A DNA stretch of 64,000 bases from Pseudoalteromonas gelatinilytica. GTDB taxonomy: Bacteria > Pseudomonadota > Gammaproteobacteria > Enterobacterales > Alteromonadaceae. The translations under genes and the position numbers were made by a program. The DNA is taken from the NCBI RefSeq assembly GCF_001641615.1, contig NZ_LRRU01000020.1, forward strand, positions 62,001 to 126,000. The letters are read 5' to 3'. Positions 31,657-43,089 of the stretch are shown here, in pieces. Every line of letters begins with the position of its first letter. The stretch's first letter is position 1. The notes under the pieces were generated by a model that was not told the origin of the DNA, ran no database searches, and saw only the letters and a program-made list of their open reading frames with translations.

Positions 31657-32247
31657 ATGGCCACAAAACGTATCAGTGATGAACAGTTAGTCGAAATCAT
31701 AGAAGCCGCGATTTTTGTTGCTGGAAAACCTGTGTCTAAACGTCATTTAAAAGAGACAGTATTAGCTGATTTAAGCGTATCTATGCCACGCATTAATAAT
31801 GCAATCGAACAGATTCAAACGCATTATCAAACCCGAGGCATCAAGCTTGTTGCAGTTGGCAGCGGTTACAGGTTTCAGGCCTGTGCCAGTTTAGCCCCTT
31901 GGCTGGCAAACTTATGGCAAGAACGCGCACCTAAATACTCAAGAGCACTACTAGAAACTTTATCCTTGATTGCCTACAGACAACCTATTACCCGTGGTGA
32001 AATTGAACAAGTACGGGGTGTGACCGTTGGCTCAGGAATTATTAAAACCTTATTAGAAAGAGAGTGGATTCGGGTTGTTGGCCACAAAGAAGTGCCAGGG
32101 CGCCCAGCGTTGTATGCTACCACATCCGCTTTCTTAGATTATTTTTCATTAGCTGGTTTAGATGAATTACCGCCGTTACCTGAACTTCAGGAGAGTAAAA
32201 TCAACCAGTTATTGAGCGATCCTTCTGTGAGAGAACTATCTGAATGA
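31657..32247 (+). CDS. scpB: Segregation and condensation protein B
   Basis: 196 aa, two winged-helix domains: [23 protein letters not shown] at the N-terminus and [26 protein letters not shown] with [16 protein letters not shown] in the second. It is the kleisin-associated subunit of Smc-Scp-type complexes. It overlaps the rluB start by 4 bp. Unusually, scpA is not immediately upstream; the preceding gene encodes the EF-hand lipoprotein. Confidence 0.93.
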   Translation: MATKRISDEQLVEIIEAAIFVAGKPVSKRHLKETVLADLSVSMPRINNAIEQIQTHYQTRGIKLVAVGSGYRFQACASLAPWLANLWQERAPKYSRALLETLSLIAYRQPITRGEIEQVRGVTVGSGIIKTLLEREWIRVVGHKEVPGRPALYATTSAFLDYFSLAGLDELPPLPELQESKINQLLSDPSVRELSE

Positions 32248-33116
32248 GTAATGTAGAAACTGAAAAGTTACAAAAAGTATTAGCCCGTGCTGGCGTGGGT
32301 TCACGTCGTGAAATGGAAAAATACATCGATGCCAATCGCGTGAGCGTGAATGGTAAAGTGGCCCGTTTAGGCGACCGCGTAGAAGCAACCGATGTAATTC
32401 GTGTTGATGGTCACGTGGTGAAAATCGAAGACAAAGCCGACCGAATTTGTCGTGTACTTATGTATAACAAACCAGAAGGCGAGTTATGTACACGTAAAGA
32501 CCCTGAAGGTCGTCGTACTGTATTTGACCGTTTACCACGTGTTGATGGCGAACGTTGGATTGCAGTTGGCCGACTAGATATTAATACCGCTGGTTTAATG
32601 CTGTTTACTAACGATGGTGAACTTGCTAACCGTTTAATGCACCCAAGCTACGAAGTAGAGCGTGAGTACTCTGCTCGCGTGTTTGGTGAAGTGACAAACG
32701 AAACGCTGCGCACTTTAACAAAAGGTGTTGAGCTTGATGATGGTCCTGCGAAATTCTTAAACATCAAACCTATGGGTGGTGAAGGTATCAACCGTTGGTT
32801 TAATGTGACTTTAACAGAAGGTCGTAACCGCGAAGTTCGTCGTTTATGGCAATCACAAGATGTTGAAGTATCGCGTCTTATCCGTATTCGTTACGGTAAG
32901 CTAGAGCTTGATAAGCGTTTGCCACAAGGTGGTTGGGCTGAGCTTGATTTAGACACGGTTAACTATTTACGTAAAACAGTACAACTTGGCCGCGAAACGC
33001 AAACTAAGCTGTCGGTTATTCCTGAAAAGCGTAAAGACAAACGTGCTAAAATTAACCAAATCCGTAAAGCGGTTAAAAAGCACAATCAACGCGCTAAACA
33101 AACTAAGCGTCGTTAA
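32244..33116 (+). CDS. rluB: 23S rRNA pseudouridine(2605) synthase
   Basis: 290 aa. It has an N-terminal S4 RNA-binding domain ([18 protein letters not shown]), the catalytic [17 protein letters not shown] segment with its Asp, and the [12 protein letters not shown] motif. A Lys/Arg-rich tail (from about 250 to the end) is typical of RluB. Coupled to scpB by an ATGA overlap. Confidence 0.94.
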   Translation: MSNVETEKLQKVLARAGVGSRREMEKYIDANRVSVNGKVARLGDRVEATDVIRVDGHVVKIEDKADRICRVLMYNKPEGELCTRKDPEGRRTVFDRLPRVDGERWIAVGRLDINTAGLMLFTNDGELANRLMHPSYEVEREYSARVFGEVTNETLRTLTKGVELDDGPAKFLNIKPMGGEGINRWFNVTLTEGRNREVRRLWQSQDVEVSRLIRIRYGKLELDKRLPQGGWAELDLDTVNYLRKTVQLGRETQTKLSVIPEKRKDKRAKINQIRKAVKKHNQRAKQTKRR

Positions 33117-33169
33117 AAACTATATTCAAACTTGTTTGCAGGTAAAGCTCTTCACTTGCAAACAGGCAT

Positions 33170-33199
33170 AAAAAAAGCAGCGATATCGCTGCTTTTTTT
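33170..33199. terminator. Bidirectional intrinsic terminator between rluB and ald
   Basis: A perfect 30-bp palindrome (two 15-bp arms meeting at GAT-ATC) with A- and T-tracts, shared by two convergent genes. Confidence 0.9.
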
Positions 33200-33219
33200 A
33201 TTTCGATTCACAATGCTAA

Positions 33220-34341
33220 TTAAGCATTTTCAACCGCTGTACGTGGGTCAACATATTCCATGTTGAAAGCTTCAGCTACTTCTTTATAAGTAACTTGGCC
33301 TTTAATCACGTTTAAGCCTTTTAAGAAATGTGCATCGTCAAGAAGCGCTTTCTTGTAGCCTTTGTTAGCAAGGTTGATGATAAACGGTAACGTTGCGTTG
33401 TTAAGTGCGAACGTAGAAGTACGTGGAACAGCACCTGGCATGTTAGCAACACAGTAGTGAACAACGTCATCAACGATGTAAGTTGGATCAGCATGAGTAG
33501 TCGCTTTAGAAGTTGCGATACAACCACCTTGGTCGATTGCAACGTCAACGATTGCAGAACCAGGTTTCATTGCTTTGATGTGCTCAGCAGTTACTAGTTT
33601 AGGCGCTGCAGCACCTGGGATTAGTACGCCACCGATCACAAGGTCAGCTTCTAGTACGTGTTTTTCTAACGCGTCAGCAGTTGAGTAAAGTGCTTTAACT
33701 TTATTACCAAACTGTGCGTCTAAAGCACGTAATACATCGATGTTACGATCAAGAACAACAACGTCTGCGCCTAGGCCAACAGCCATTTGCGCTGCGCTAC
33801 GACCAACCATGCCGCCGCCGATAACAACAACTTTAGCTGGCTCAACACCTGGTACACCACCAAGTAACATACCACGGCCGTGGTTAGATTTTTCTAATGC
33901 TTGTGCACCAGCTTGAATAGACATACGACCAGCAACTTCACTCATAGGAGCAAGAAGAGGTAAACCGCCACGTGCATCAGTTACTGTTTCGTAAGCGATA
34001 CAGATAGCGCCACTTTTCACTAGGTCTTCAGTTTGTGGAAGATCCGGTGCTAAGTGAAGGTAAGTAAATAGAATTTGGTCTTCGCGTAACATTGCACGCT
34101 CAACAGCTTGTGGCTCTTTCACTTTTACGATCATTTCAGCTTTAGCAAAAACTTCTGCCGCTGTTGATAAAATTTCAGCACCTGCTGCTACATAATCTTC
34201 GTTTGTGAAGCCAATGCCCATACCAGCATCAGTTTCAACAAATACTTGGTGGCCATGGTTTACTAGTTCACGAACACTCGCAGGAACCATACCTACACGG
34301 TATTCATGGTTTTTAATTTCTTTAGGTACACCAATAATCAT
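33220..34341 (-). CDS. ald: Alanine dehydrogenase
   Basis: NAD-dependent oxidative deamination of L-alanine to pyruvate. 373 aa with the N-terminal [21 protein letters not shown], the catalytic Lys/His region ([16 protein letters not shown]) and a Rossmann NAD motif ([24 protein letters not shown]). Divergent from lrp across 142 bp, the usual arrangement in which Lrp-type regulators control the alanine gene. Confidence 0.95.
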   Translation of the reverse strand: MIIGVPKEIKNHEYRVGMVPASVRELVNHGHQVFVETDAGMGIGFTNEDYVAAGAEILSTAAEVFAKAEMIVKVKEPQAVERAMLREDQILFTYLHLAPDLPQTEDLVKSGAICIAYETVTDARGGLPLLAPMSEVAGRMSIQAGAQALEKSNHGRGMLLGGVPGVEPAKVVVIGGGMVGRSAAQMAVGLGADVVVLDRNIDVLRALDAQFGNKVKALYSTADALEKHVLEADLVIGGVLIPGAAAPKLVTAEHIKAMKPGSAIVDVAIDQGGCIATSKATTHADPTYIVDDVVHYCVANMPGAVPRTSTFALNNATLPFIINLANKGYKKALLDDAHFLKGLNVIKGQVTYKEVAEAFNMEYVDPRTAVENA

Positions 34342-34483
34342 AGTTTTTCGCCTTAATAGAACGGGGTAAAATTTTTGACTATTATATTCATGACCTGCCA
34401 GTGTGTCTCACCTTTTTTAAGTGGTATTCTAGTGATATACTCTGAAAATTAATATATAACAGTTTAAAACTCTGGTTTGCCAT

Positions 34484-34963
34484 ATGCACCAATTACTCGA
34501 CAGGATAGACCGTAAAATTTTAATGGAATTACAGCTCGATGGTCGGATCTCTAATGTAGAGCTCGCGCGGCGTGTAGGCCTAAGCGCCACCCCATGTTTA
34601 GAGCGGGTTAAAAAGCTTGAAAGAGAAGGTTATATACTTGGATACAAAGCGGTAGTAGACCCTGCTAAGCTCGGTCAAGGATTATCCGTGTATGTAGAAG
34701 TCACTATCACGAAAACCTCACCTGATGTGTTCGAAGAGTTTAACGCTGCAGTTAAAAAACACGACGAAATAATCGAATGTCACTTAGTGTCGGGAAATTT
34801 CGACTTTTTATTAAAAACGCGGGTAAATGATATGTCTGAATATCGCAATGTACTGGGTGATATTCTGCTAAAACTACCCAACGTCAGTGAAAGCCGAACT
34901 TATGTGGTAATGGAAGAAGTAAAAGGTGAACAAGGGGTCATTATTCGCCCATATATCGCCTAA
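34484..34963 (+). CDS. lrp: Leucine-responsive regulatory protein
   Basis: 159 aa. An N-terminal HTH (LDGRISNVELARRVGLSATPCLERVKKLE) and a C-terminal RAM/AsnC effector domain (ECHLVSGNFDFLLKTRV, SESRTYVVMEEVK) closely resemble E. coli Lrp. It lies divergent from ald and upstream of ftsK, the conserved lrp-ftsK-lolA-rarA-serS order. It is a plausible regulator of ald. Confidence 0.94.
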   Translation: MHQLLDRIDRKILMELQLDGRISNVELARRVGLSATPCLERVKKLEREGYILGYKAVVDPAKLGQGLSVYVEVTITKTSPDVFEEFNAAVKKHDEIIECHLVSGNFDFLLKTRVNDMSEYRNVLGDILLKLPNVSESRTYVVMEEVKGEQGVIIRPYIA

Positions 34964-35104
34964 ACTGTTAAAATACACATTGAGTAACAAAAACTTGTTC
35001 ATTATCAGTCCATCAAGGTTAAGATAAAGTGCATCAAACGGCATTTCCTGCTAAGGTATTTCACTGCTAATCGATAAGTAAAGAATAATAAGGAATAGGG
35101 AGCT

Positions 35105-37597
35105 ATGCGCCTAAATGGTGTTCAAAGACTGTTAGAAACGGGGCTAATCATCAGCACCTTTGCTGCAGTATTTATTTTATGTGCATTAATCAGTTTTGAT
35201 CCTGCGGACCCTTCATGGTCGCAAACCGGTGAATTTGTTAATGTTAAGAATATTACCGGCACAGCGGGAGCTTGGGTTGCAGATATCCTATTACTCACTT
35301 TTGGCTGGCTTGCTTATTTAGTGCCTGTTGCTATTCAGTTGTTTGGTTATTTATTGTTTAAACAGCCACACCGTATTTTTCAGCTTGATTACACCACACT
35401 TGCTTTACGTGTAATTGGCTTTGCGTTGTTTATTACTTCAGCGACTGCCATCAGCAGCATTAATTTTGATGATATTTATAATTTTTCATCCGGTGGGGTA
35501 GTGGGAGATGTCATCGCTACAGCCATGATGCCGACCTTTAATTTTACCGGTACCTCTATTTTATTACTGTGCTTTTTCTTTGCAGGTTTAACCTTATTAA
35601 CCGGTATTTCGTGGGTACAATTTGTCGATTTTGTTGGCAAATGGGTGATGAAAACATTCTACTTTTTGCGTGAACAATTTTCTGCTTGGATGCACCGTGA
35701 GAAAGAAGCCGTTAAAGACGTTACGACTACAGAACCTGATGCAAACTTTGTCGAGCCAGAAAACGAACCTGCAATTGGTTTTAAAGATGCCGAAAAAGAT
35801 GAGCCAAAGCAGACTAAAGCACAGCAGAAGCCAGCGGAAAAAGCCAATGATGATTTCCAAGGTTTTGATGAACTAGACGATATTCTTGACCAAGAAATTG
35901 GTTTTAGTGCCCTTGATGATGAATCTTTCGATACAGTATCAGCACTTAATGCGCTTGATCAAAGCCCCGTTTTAGAACCAGAAAAACCAGTTACAACGGT
36001 TGTTTCGCCTGCGCGCCCAATGCCTAAACCAAAACCAGCGTATCAGCCACCGCCAACGGCAAAAGAAAAGTTTGAAGCCTTGCTTGAAGAGCAACCGCCA
36101 GCAAATCCGTTGCCGTCGCTTGATTTACTCGATCGCCCTGACAAAGCGAAAAACCCGTTATCACAAGAAGAGCTTGATGGTATTTCGCGTTTAGTTGAAA
36201 CAAAACTACTTGATTTTAATATTCAAGCTGCGGTGGTTGGGGTTTACCCGGGGCCGGTTGTAACGCGTTTTGAACTTGATTTAGCGCCGGGTATTAAAGT
36301 GGCCAAAATCACAGGTTTATCAAAAGATTTAGCGCGTTCACTGTCTGCGGTGAGTGTCCGTGTGGTAGAAGTTATTCCGGGTAAAACCTATGTAGGTATA
36401 GAACTACCAAACAAACACCGTGAAATCGTGCGTTTAAGTGAAGTTATTAACGCGCCTAAGTTTGAATCAAACCCATCACCACTGACTATGGTGTTAGGTA
36501 AAGACATTGCTGGCGAGCCAGTATGTGCTGACCTTGGCAAAATGCCACATTTACTTGTTGCGGGTACCACAGGTTCAGGTAAGTCAGTGGGCGTTAATGT
36601 AATGATATTAAGCTTACTGTACAAATCGGGCCCTGATGATGTTCGTATGATCATGATCGACCCGAAAATGCTTGAACTTTCTGTGTACGAAGGCATCCCA
36701 CATTTATTATGTGAAGTTGTTACCGACATGAAAGAAGCAGCCAATGCATTGCGTTGGTGTGTAGGCGAAATGGAGCGTCGTTATAAGCTGATGTCGGCAC
36801 TTGGTGTGCGTAACTTAAAAGGTTACAACCAAAAAGTGCTGGATGCCAAAGAAGCGGGTCAACCGATTCTAGATCCACTGTTTAAAGATACCGACGGCAT
36901 GGCCGATGGCCCAGCAGAGCTAGATAAACTACCAAGTATTGTGGTGGTCATTGACGAATTTGCCGACATGATGATGATCGTGGGTAAAAAAGTGGAAGAG
37001 CTTATTGCACGCATCGCGCAAAAAGCCCGTGCAGCAGGTATTCACTTAGTGCTAGCAACACAGCGCCCATCGGTTGACGTAATTACTGGTTTGATTAAAG
37101 CGAATATTCCAACCCGTATGGCGTTCCAAGTTTCAAGTAAAATTGACTCGCGTACCATTTTAGATCAGCAAGGCGCTGAAAACTTACTTGGTATGGGTGA
37201 CATGCTTTACTTACCGCCGGGTACCAGTGTACCCGTGCGTGTGCATGGCGCGTTTGTTGACGACCACGAAGTTCATGCGGTTGTAGACGATTGGAAAAAA
37301 CGCGGCAAACCAAATTATATTGATGAAATTTTAAGTGGCGATGCCACAGAAGAAATTTTACTACCAGGAGAAACCAGTGAAGACGGTGATGAAGAGTCAG
37401 ATCCGCTTTACGATGAAGCAGTATCATTTGTAATTGAAACTGGCAAAGTGTCGGTATCGAGTGTACAGCGTAAGCTTCGTGTAGGTTATAACCGCGCAGC
37501 ACGCTTAGTTGAACAAATGGAAACATCAGGCATTGTTAGCGCACCAGGTCACAACGGTGCCCGCGAAGTCTTAGTGCCAAATGGTGGAGCAAATTAA
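35105..37597 (+). CDS. ftsK: DNA translocase FtsK
   Basis: Septal DNA pump for chromosome dimer resolution. 830 aa: four N-terminal membrane helices (about 10-175), an acidic and proline-rich linker (about 195-345), a RecA-like motor with Walker [13 protein letters not shown] and Walker [13 protein letters not shown], and a C-terminal gamma domain ([23 protein letters not shown]) that reads KOPS. The linker is much shorter than in the 1329-aa E. coli protein, as in many marine relatives. Its stop shares a base with the lolA start. Confidence 0.96.
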   Translation: MRLNGVQRLLETGLIISTFAAVFILCALISFDPADPSWSQTGEFVNVKNITGTAGAWVADILLLTFGWLAYLVPVAIQLFGYLLFKQPHRIFQLDYTTLALRVIGFALFITSATAISSINFDDIYNFSSGGVVGDVIATAMMPTFNFTGTSILLLCFFFAGLTLLTGISWVQFVDFVGKWVMKTFYFLREQFSAWMHREKEAVKDVTTTEPDANFVEPENEPAIGFKDAEKDEPKQTKAQQKPAEKANDDFQGFDELDDILDQEIGFSALDDESFDTVSALNALDQSPVLEPEKPVTTVVSPARPMPKPKPAYQPPPTAKEKFEALLEEQPPANPLPSLDLLDRPDKAKNPLSQEELDGISRLVETKLLDFNIQAAVVGVYPGPVVTRFELDLAPGIKVAKITGLSKDLARSLSAVSVRVVEVIPGKTYVGIELPNKHREIVRLSEVINAPKFESNPSPLTMVLGKDIAGEPVCADLGKMPHLLVAGTTGSGKSVGVNVMILSLLYKSGPDDVRMIMIDPKMLELSVYEGIPHLLCEVVTDMKEAANALRWCVGEMERRYKLMSALGVRNLKGYNQKVLDAKEAGQPILDPLFKDTDGMADGPAELDKLPSIVVVIDEFADMMMIVGKKVEELIARIAQKARAAGIHLVLATQRPSVDVITGLIKANIPTRMAFQVSSKIDSRTILDQQGAENLLGMGDMLYLPPGTSVPVRVHGAFVDDHEVHAVVDDWKKRGKPNYIDEILSGDATEEILLPGETSEDGDEESDPLYDEAVSFVIETGKVSVSSVQRKLRVGYNRAARLVEQMETSGIVSAPGHNGAREVLVPNGGAN

Positions 37598-38223
37598 TGA
37601 AAAAAATTAAATACCTAGCCCTAATTGTGGGTTGTTTATTAAGCGGTCAAAGTTTTGCAGACGACAGCGAAGCGTTGCAACAACAACTGGCTGCGATTAA
37701 AAGTTTTAAAGCACAGTTCTCACAGCAAGTGACCGATTCGCAAGGCGAAGCTATCATGCAAGGTGAGGGGAATATTGCCCTTCAGCAGCCTATGATGATC
37801 CGCTGGCAACAGCAAAGCCCAGACGATACCTTGTTTGTATCTAATGGCGACAAAACGTATTACTTCGACAGCTTTGCTGAGCAAGTAACGATTATGAATA
37901 CCCACAGCCTAATTGATTCAACACCGTTTGTATTGCTGACTTCAAAAGATCCAGAACAGTGGGCTAAATACCAAGTTGTGGCAACCGATGCTGGCTTTAG
38001 TGTCACGCCAAACAAAGGCGTTGAGAGCCAAGTTGAAAAGCTAGACATTCGCTTTAATGCTAAAGAGCAAGGCCTCGCATCACTAACGGTATTAGATACC
38101 TCAGGTCAGCAGTCTTTATTTACCTTTAAAGATGCCAAGGTAAACGAAGCTCTGGCGGCTCAAACCTTTGAATTTACTATTCCTGAGGGCGTTGAAGTTG
38201 ACGACCAAAGCCAAGGTGATTAA
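37597..38223 (+). CDS. lolA: Outer-membrane lipoprotein carrier protein LolA
   Basis: Periplasmic chaperone that takes lipoproteins from LolCDE to LolB. 208 aa with a signal peptide (about 1-21, QSFAD) and the LolA fold: LAAIKSFKAQFSQQV, GNIALQQPMMIRWQQQSPD, NGDKTYYFD. Starts one base before the end of ftsK (TAATG), indicating translational coupling. Confidence 0.94.
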   Translation: MKKIKYLALIVGCLLSGQSFADDSEALQQQLAAIKSFKAQFSQQVTDSQGEAIMQGEGNIALQQPMMIRWQQQSPDDTLFVSNGDKTYYFDSFAEQVTIMNTHSLIDSTPFVLLTSKDPEQWAKYQVVATDAGFSVTPNKGVESQVEKLDIRFNAKEQGLASLTVLDTSGQQSLFTFKDAKVNEALAAQTFEFTIPEGVEVDDQSQGD

Positions 38224-38226
38224 GGC

Positions 38227-39564
38227 TTGAGTAACCTCGGATTTAATTTTGGTCCTGATGTGCGCCCACTAGCGGCGCGCATGCGACCTGAAACACTTAA
38301 TGACTACATTGGTCAGCAGCACCTTTTAAGCCCCGATAAACCTCTTTACCAAGCGATTCTTGCAGGCCGATGCCACAGCCTTATTTTGTGGGGGCCGCCA
38401 GGCGTTGGTAAAACTACATTAGCGCAAATTATTGCAAACCATGCCGATGCCAGCCTTATTCAAATGTCGGCGGTCACAGCGGGTGTTAAAGACATTCGTG
38501 AGGCAGTAAGCGAAGCAAAAACAAACCTTGCCGGGCGAGGGCAACGCACCTTATTGTTTGTTGACGAAGTGCACCGCTTTAATAAATCTCAGCAAGATGC
38601 ATTTTTACCGCATATTGAAGATGGCACCTTTATTTTCGTAGGCGCAACCACCGAAAACCCATCATTCGCACTTAATAATGCGATTCTGTCTCGTGCTCGT
38701 GTGTATGTTTTAAAAGCGCTTGAACAAGCCGACTTATTTACCGTCATTGAACGCGCCTTACGTGAAGACGTAGAACTTAGCCAAAAACACATAGACATTG
38801 CCGATAACGCTAAACAAGCGCTTTGCCAAGCAAGTGATGGCGATGCACGTAAAGTGCTTAACCTGTTAGAACAAGCGGTTGATTTAACCACTGAGCAGCA
38901 GGGAAAATACCTTGTTGATCAACATGTTTTAAGCCAAGTTTTACCAACTCACTTAGCCAAGTACGACAAAGGTGGTGATGAGTTTTATGACTTGATTTCA
39001 GCGTTTCATAAGTCAGTGCGAGGAAGTTCACCTGATGGCGCTTTATATTGGTATTGCCGTATTTTAGCAGGGGGTGGCGACCCACTTTATGTGGCTCGGC
39101 GTTTATTAGCGATTGCTACTGAAGATATTGGCAATGCTGATCCGCGAGCAATGGAAGTGGCACTCAACGCGTGGGATATTTTTCAACGTGTTGGCCCAAG
39201 CGAAGGTGAGCGTGCTATCGCACAAGCCACCATTTACTTAGCCAGTGCCCCGAAAAGTAATGCCGTGTATATGGCGTTTAATCAAGCGCTGCAAGATGCT
39301 AAAAATGAGCCGAGTTATCCGGTGCCTGAGCATTTACGTAATGCGCCAACCAACTTAATGAAAGACTTGGGTTATGGCGCTGAATATCGTTATGCGCACA
39401 ATGAAGAAGGGGCATTTGCTGCTGGCGAAAAGTATTTCCCTGAGGCAATTAATGATCGCCAGTATTACTTCCCAACTGACCGTGGGCTTGAACAAAAAAT
39501 AAAACAAAAGCTGGACTATTTAAGCCAGCGCAACGAGCAAAGTGATATTAAACGCTATGAATAG
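38227..39564 (+). CDS. rarA: Replication-associated recombination protein A (MgsA/RarA ATPase)
   Basis: AAA+ ATPase acting at stalled forks. 445 aa starting at TTG 38227, 3 bp after the lolA stop; MSNLGFNF then [21 protein letters not shown] matches the family start. Walker [13 protein letters not shown], Walker [10 protein letters not shown], and a C-terminal MgsA domain ([13 protein letters not shown]). Overlaps the crcB start by 8 bp. Confidence 0.95.
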   Translation: MSNLGFNFGPDVRPLAARMRPETLNDYIGQQHLLSPDKPLYQAILAGRCHSLILWGPPGVGKTTLAQIIANHADASLIQMSAVTAGVKDIREAVSEAKTNLAGRGQRTLLFVDEVHRFNKSQQDAFLPHIEDGTFIFVGATTENPSFALNNAILSRARVYVLKALEQADLFTVIERALREDVELSQKHIDIADNAKQALCQASDGDARKVLNLLEQAVDLTTEQQGKYLVDQHVLSQVLPTHLAKYDKGGDEFYDLISAFHKSVRGSSPDGALYWYCRILAGGGDPLYVARRLLAIATEDIGNADPRAMEVALNAWDIFQRVGPSEGERAIAQATIYLASAPKSNAVYMAFNQALQDAKNEPSYPVPEHLRNAPTNLMKDLGYGAEYRYAHNEEGAFAAGEKYFPEAINDRQYYFPTDRGLEQKIKQKLDYLSQRNEQSDIKRYE

Positions 39565-39943
39565 CTTGAAACTTTATATGATGATTGCAATGGGGGGCGC
39601 TTCAGGGGCGTGTTTACGCTATTTTCTTAGCGAAACCATGTTAAAACTGCTCGGTAGGGGATTCCCTTTTGGCACGTTGACAGTTAATATTCTTGGTTCA
39701 TTGTTAATGGGCATTTTATACGGCTTGATTGAAAAAGAAATAATCGCTGTTAGCCCCGCTAAAACCTTAATTGGTATTGGCTTTTTAGGTGCATTGACCA
39801 CCTTTTCAACATTCTCAATGGATTCGTTGTTGCTCTTGCAACAAGGTCACTTTTTTAAAATGGCCCTCAATATCACCCTAAACGTGGTGGTGTGTATATT
39901 TATGGCTTGGCTGGGCCTTCAGCTGGTAATGCAAAAAGGTTAA
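39557..39943 (+). CDS. crcB: Fluoride ion channel CrcB (Fluc)
   Basis: Dual-topology four-helix fluoride exporter. 128 aa from ATG 39557 (E. coli about 127); the in-frame GTG at 39542 would be further inside rarA. Signatures are [29 protein letters not shown] and [13 protein letters not shown] (the fluoride-lining Phe/Ser/Thr box). Embedded between rarA and serS, which may be co-transcribed. Confidence 0.92.
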   Translation: MNSLKLYMMIAMGGASGACLRYFLSETMLKLLGRGFPFGTLTVNILGSLLMGILYGLIEKEIIAVSPAKTLIGIGFLGALTTFSTFSMDSLLLLQQGHFFKMALNITLNVVVCIFMAWLGLQLVMQKG

Positions 39944-41257
<1,314 letters not shown>

Positions 41258-41282
41258 CATTTAAGTTCATAACGTTTAAAAA

Positions 41283-41306
41283 CCGTATTTGTGTAAGCAA
41301 ATACGG
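41283..41306 (+). terminator. Intrinsic terminator after serS
   Basis: 9-bp GC-containing core stem (41283-41291 with 41298-41306), extended by flanking A/T pairs and a T-run. Confidence 0.9.
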
Positions 41307-41420
41307 TTTTTTTATGCCTAGCAATAATAATTAATTGCGGTATACAGTAATTTTAGTAGACTGAAAAACGTACAATAAATTTTATTAGTACTCACTCACA
41401 ATACACGAAGGACTGCTGTT

Positions 41421-42965
41421 ATGAAAAAACTACTCGCCGTAGCATCCGCTGCTTTGTATTTAGCAAGCTCGGTCGCTTTTGCTAAAGACAAACCTAATAT
41501 TTTAATCATATTCCCCGACGATGTTGGCTGGCAAAACGTTAGTGCTTATGGACTTGGTACCATGGGTTACAAAACGCCAAACATCGATAAACTCGCTCAC
41601 GAAGGCGCAATGTTTACCGATCATTATGCGCAGCCATCTTGCACAGCTGGGCGCGCAGCCCTTATTACCGGTCAATATCCAATTCGTAGTGGCATGACAA
41701 CGGTAGGCCGACCTGGCGCAGAGCTTGGTTTAAAAGCGGGCTCTTATACGCTTGCTGAGGTTTTAAAAGAGCAGGGTTATGCAACAGGACAATTTGGTAA
41801 AAACCACTTAGGTGATCGCAACGAGCACCTACCTACAGTTCATGGCTTTGATGAATTTTTCGGAAATTTATATCACTTAAATACTCAAGAAGAGTTTGAG
41901 CAACGTGATTACCCAAAAGATCCTGAGTTTTTCAAAAAGTATGGCACCCGAGGCGTTTTACATACTTACGCCACAAATGTAGATGACAAAACAGTGGACC
42001 CACGTTTTGGTAAAGTAGGTAAGCAAAAAATTAAAGATACTGGCCAACTCTCTCGTGAGCGAATGAAAACCGTTGATAAAGAGTTTATGGACGCAAGCAT
42101 AGACTTTATTAAACGAGCGCAAAAAGCTGATAAACCTTTCTTCGTTTGGTTTAACCCAAGCCGTATGCATATGTACACGCGTTTAAGTGATGAAAGCCGT
42201 TATTTGGCAGCAGACTACACTACAGAGCATGATTTATACGGCAGTGGCTTGATTGAGCATGATCAACAAGTGGGTGAGTTAATGGCTGCGCTCGAAGAGA
42301 TGGGTGCCCTAGATAACACCATTGTGATTTATTCTACTGATAATGGCCCTGAGCACAGTGCACGATTACATGGCGGTACAACACCGTTTCGCGGTGAAAA
42401 AATGACAACTTACGAAGGCGGTGTACGCGTTCCTATGATTGTTCGCTGGCCAGGTAAAGTTCCAGCAAATACCGTATTAAATGGCATTCAGTCACACATG
42501 GATATTTATACAACCCTTGCAGCAGCAGCGGGTGAACCAAATATCGTGAAAAAAGCGCTTAAAGAACACAAGCAACCGATTGATGGCGTAAACAACTTAG
42601 ATTACTGGTTAGGTAAAACGGACGAGAGTGCGCGTGATAGTTTTCTGTATTATTACGAATCGAGCATTAAAGCTGTGCGTTACAAACAGTGGAAACTTCA
42701 TTTCGAAACAAGCGAAAACTATTACGCTCAGTACGAAAAACAAAAGTTCCCGATTATCTATAACTTACGCATGGACCCGTTTGAAAGCTTTGATGGCTTA
42801 ACTGACCGTTCCGACATAGTGCAAGCTAAGCAATGGCTAAATGAGCCTGTGCAACACTTACTTGGTGAGCATATTCAGTCATTATCAAAATATCCACCAC
42901 TACAAAAAGCGGCTAGCTTCGACTTTAGTCAGTTAATGGAACAGTTGATGTCTGGTAAGCAGTAA
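41421..42965 (+). CDS. Secreted type-I sulfatase (arylsulfatase family)
   Basis: 514 aa with a Sec signal peptide (about 1-21, VAFA-KD). Metal-binding Asp pair in IIFPDDVGWQN (D33, D34) and the formylglycine motif C-T-A-G-R at 74-78, a variant of C-x-P/A-x-R, so activity would need maturation by a formylglycine-generating enzyme or anSME encoded elsewhere. STDNGPEH supplies further metal ligands. Probably removes sulfate esters from algal polysaccharides or aryl sulfates; substrate unknown. Confidence 0.88.
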   Translation: MKKLLAVASAALYLASSVAFAKDKPNILIIFPDDVGWQNVSAYGLGTMGYKTPNIDKLAHEGAMFTDHYAQPSCTAGRAALITGQYPIRSGMTTVGRPGAELGLKAGSYTLAEVLKEQGYATGQFGKNHLGDRNEHLPTVHGFDEFFGNLYHLNTQEEFEQRDYPKDPEFFKKYGTRGVLHTYATNVDDKTVDPRFGKVGKQKIKDTGQLSRERMKTVDKEFMDASIDFIKRAQKADKPFFVWFNPSRMHMYTRLSDESRYLAADYTTEHDLYGSGLIEHDQQVGELMAALEEMGALDNTIVIYSTDNGPEHSARLHGGTTPFRGEKMTTYEGGVRVPMIVRWPGKVPANTVLNGIQSHMDIYTTLAAAAGEPNIVKKALKEHKQPIDGVNNLDYWLGKTDESARDSFLYYYESSIKAVRYKQWKLHFETSENYYAQYEKQKFPIIYNLRMDPFESFDGLTDRSDIVQAKQWLNEPVQHLLGEHIQSLSKYPPLQKAASFDFSQLMEQLMSGKQ

Positions 42966-43002
42966 CACTCACTAAAACGATTTATTGAGTTTTAATTTAA
43001 TC

Positions 43003-43042
43003 AAAGCCGCATAGGGAAGCTAATATACAACTATGCGGCTTT
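43003..43042. terminator. Intrinsic terminator after the sulfatase gene
   Basis: 12-bp stem (43003-43014 with 43031-43042) with a 16-nt loop and a T-run on the plus strand; the A-side could also serve the convergent DUF4153 gene. Confidence 0.85.
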
Positions 43043-43089
43043 TTTATTTTTGAACTAGTACAACTAAAAGAATTTGAAATAGGTTTTAA

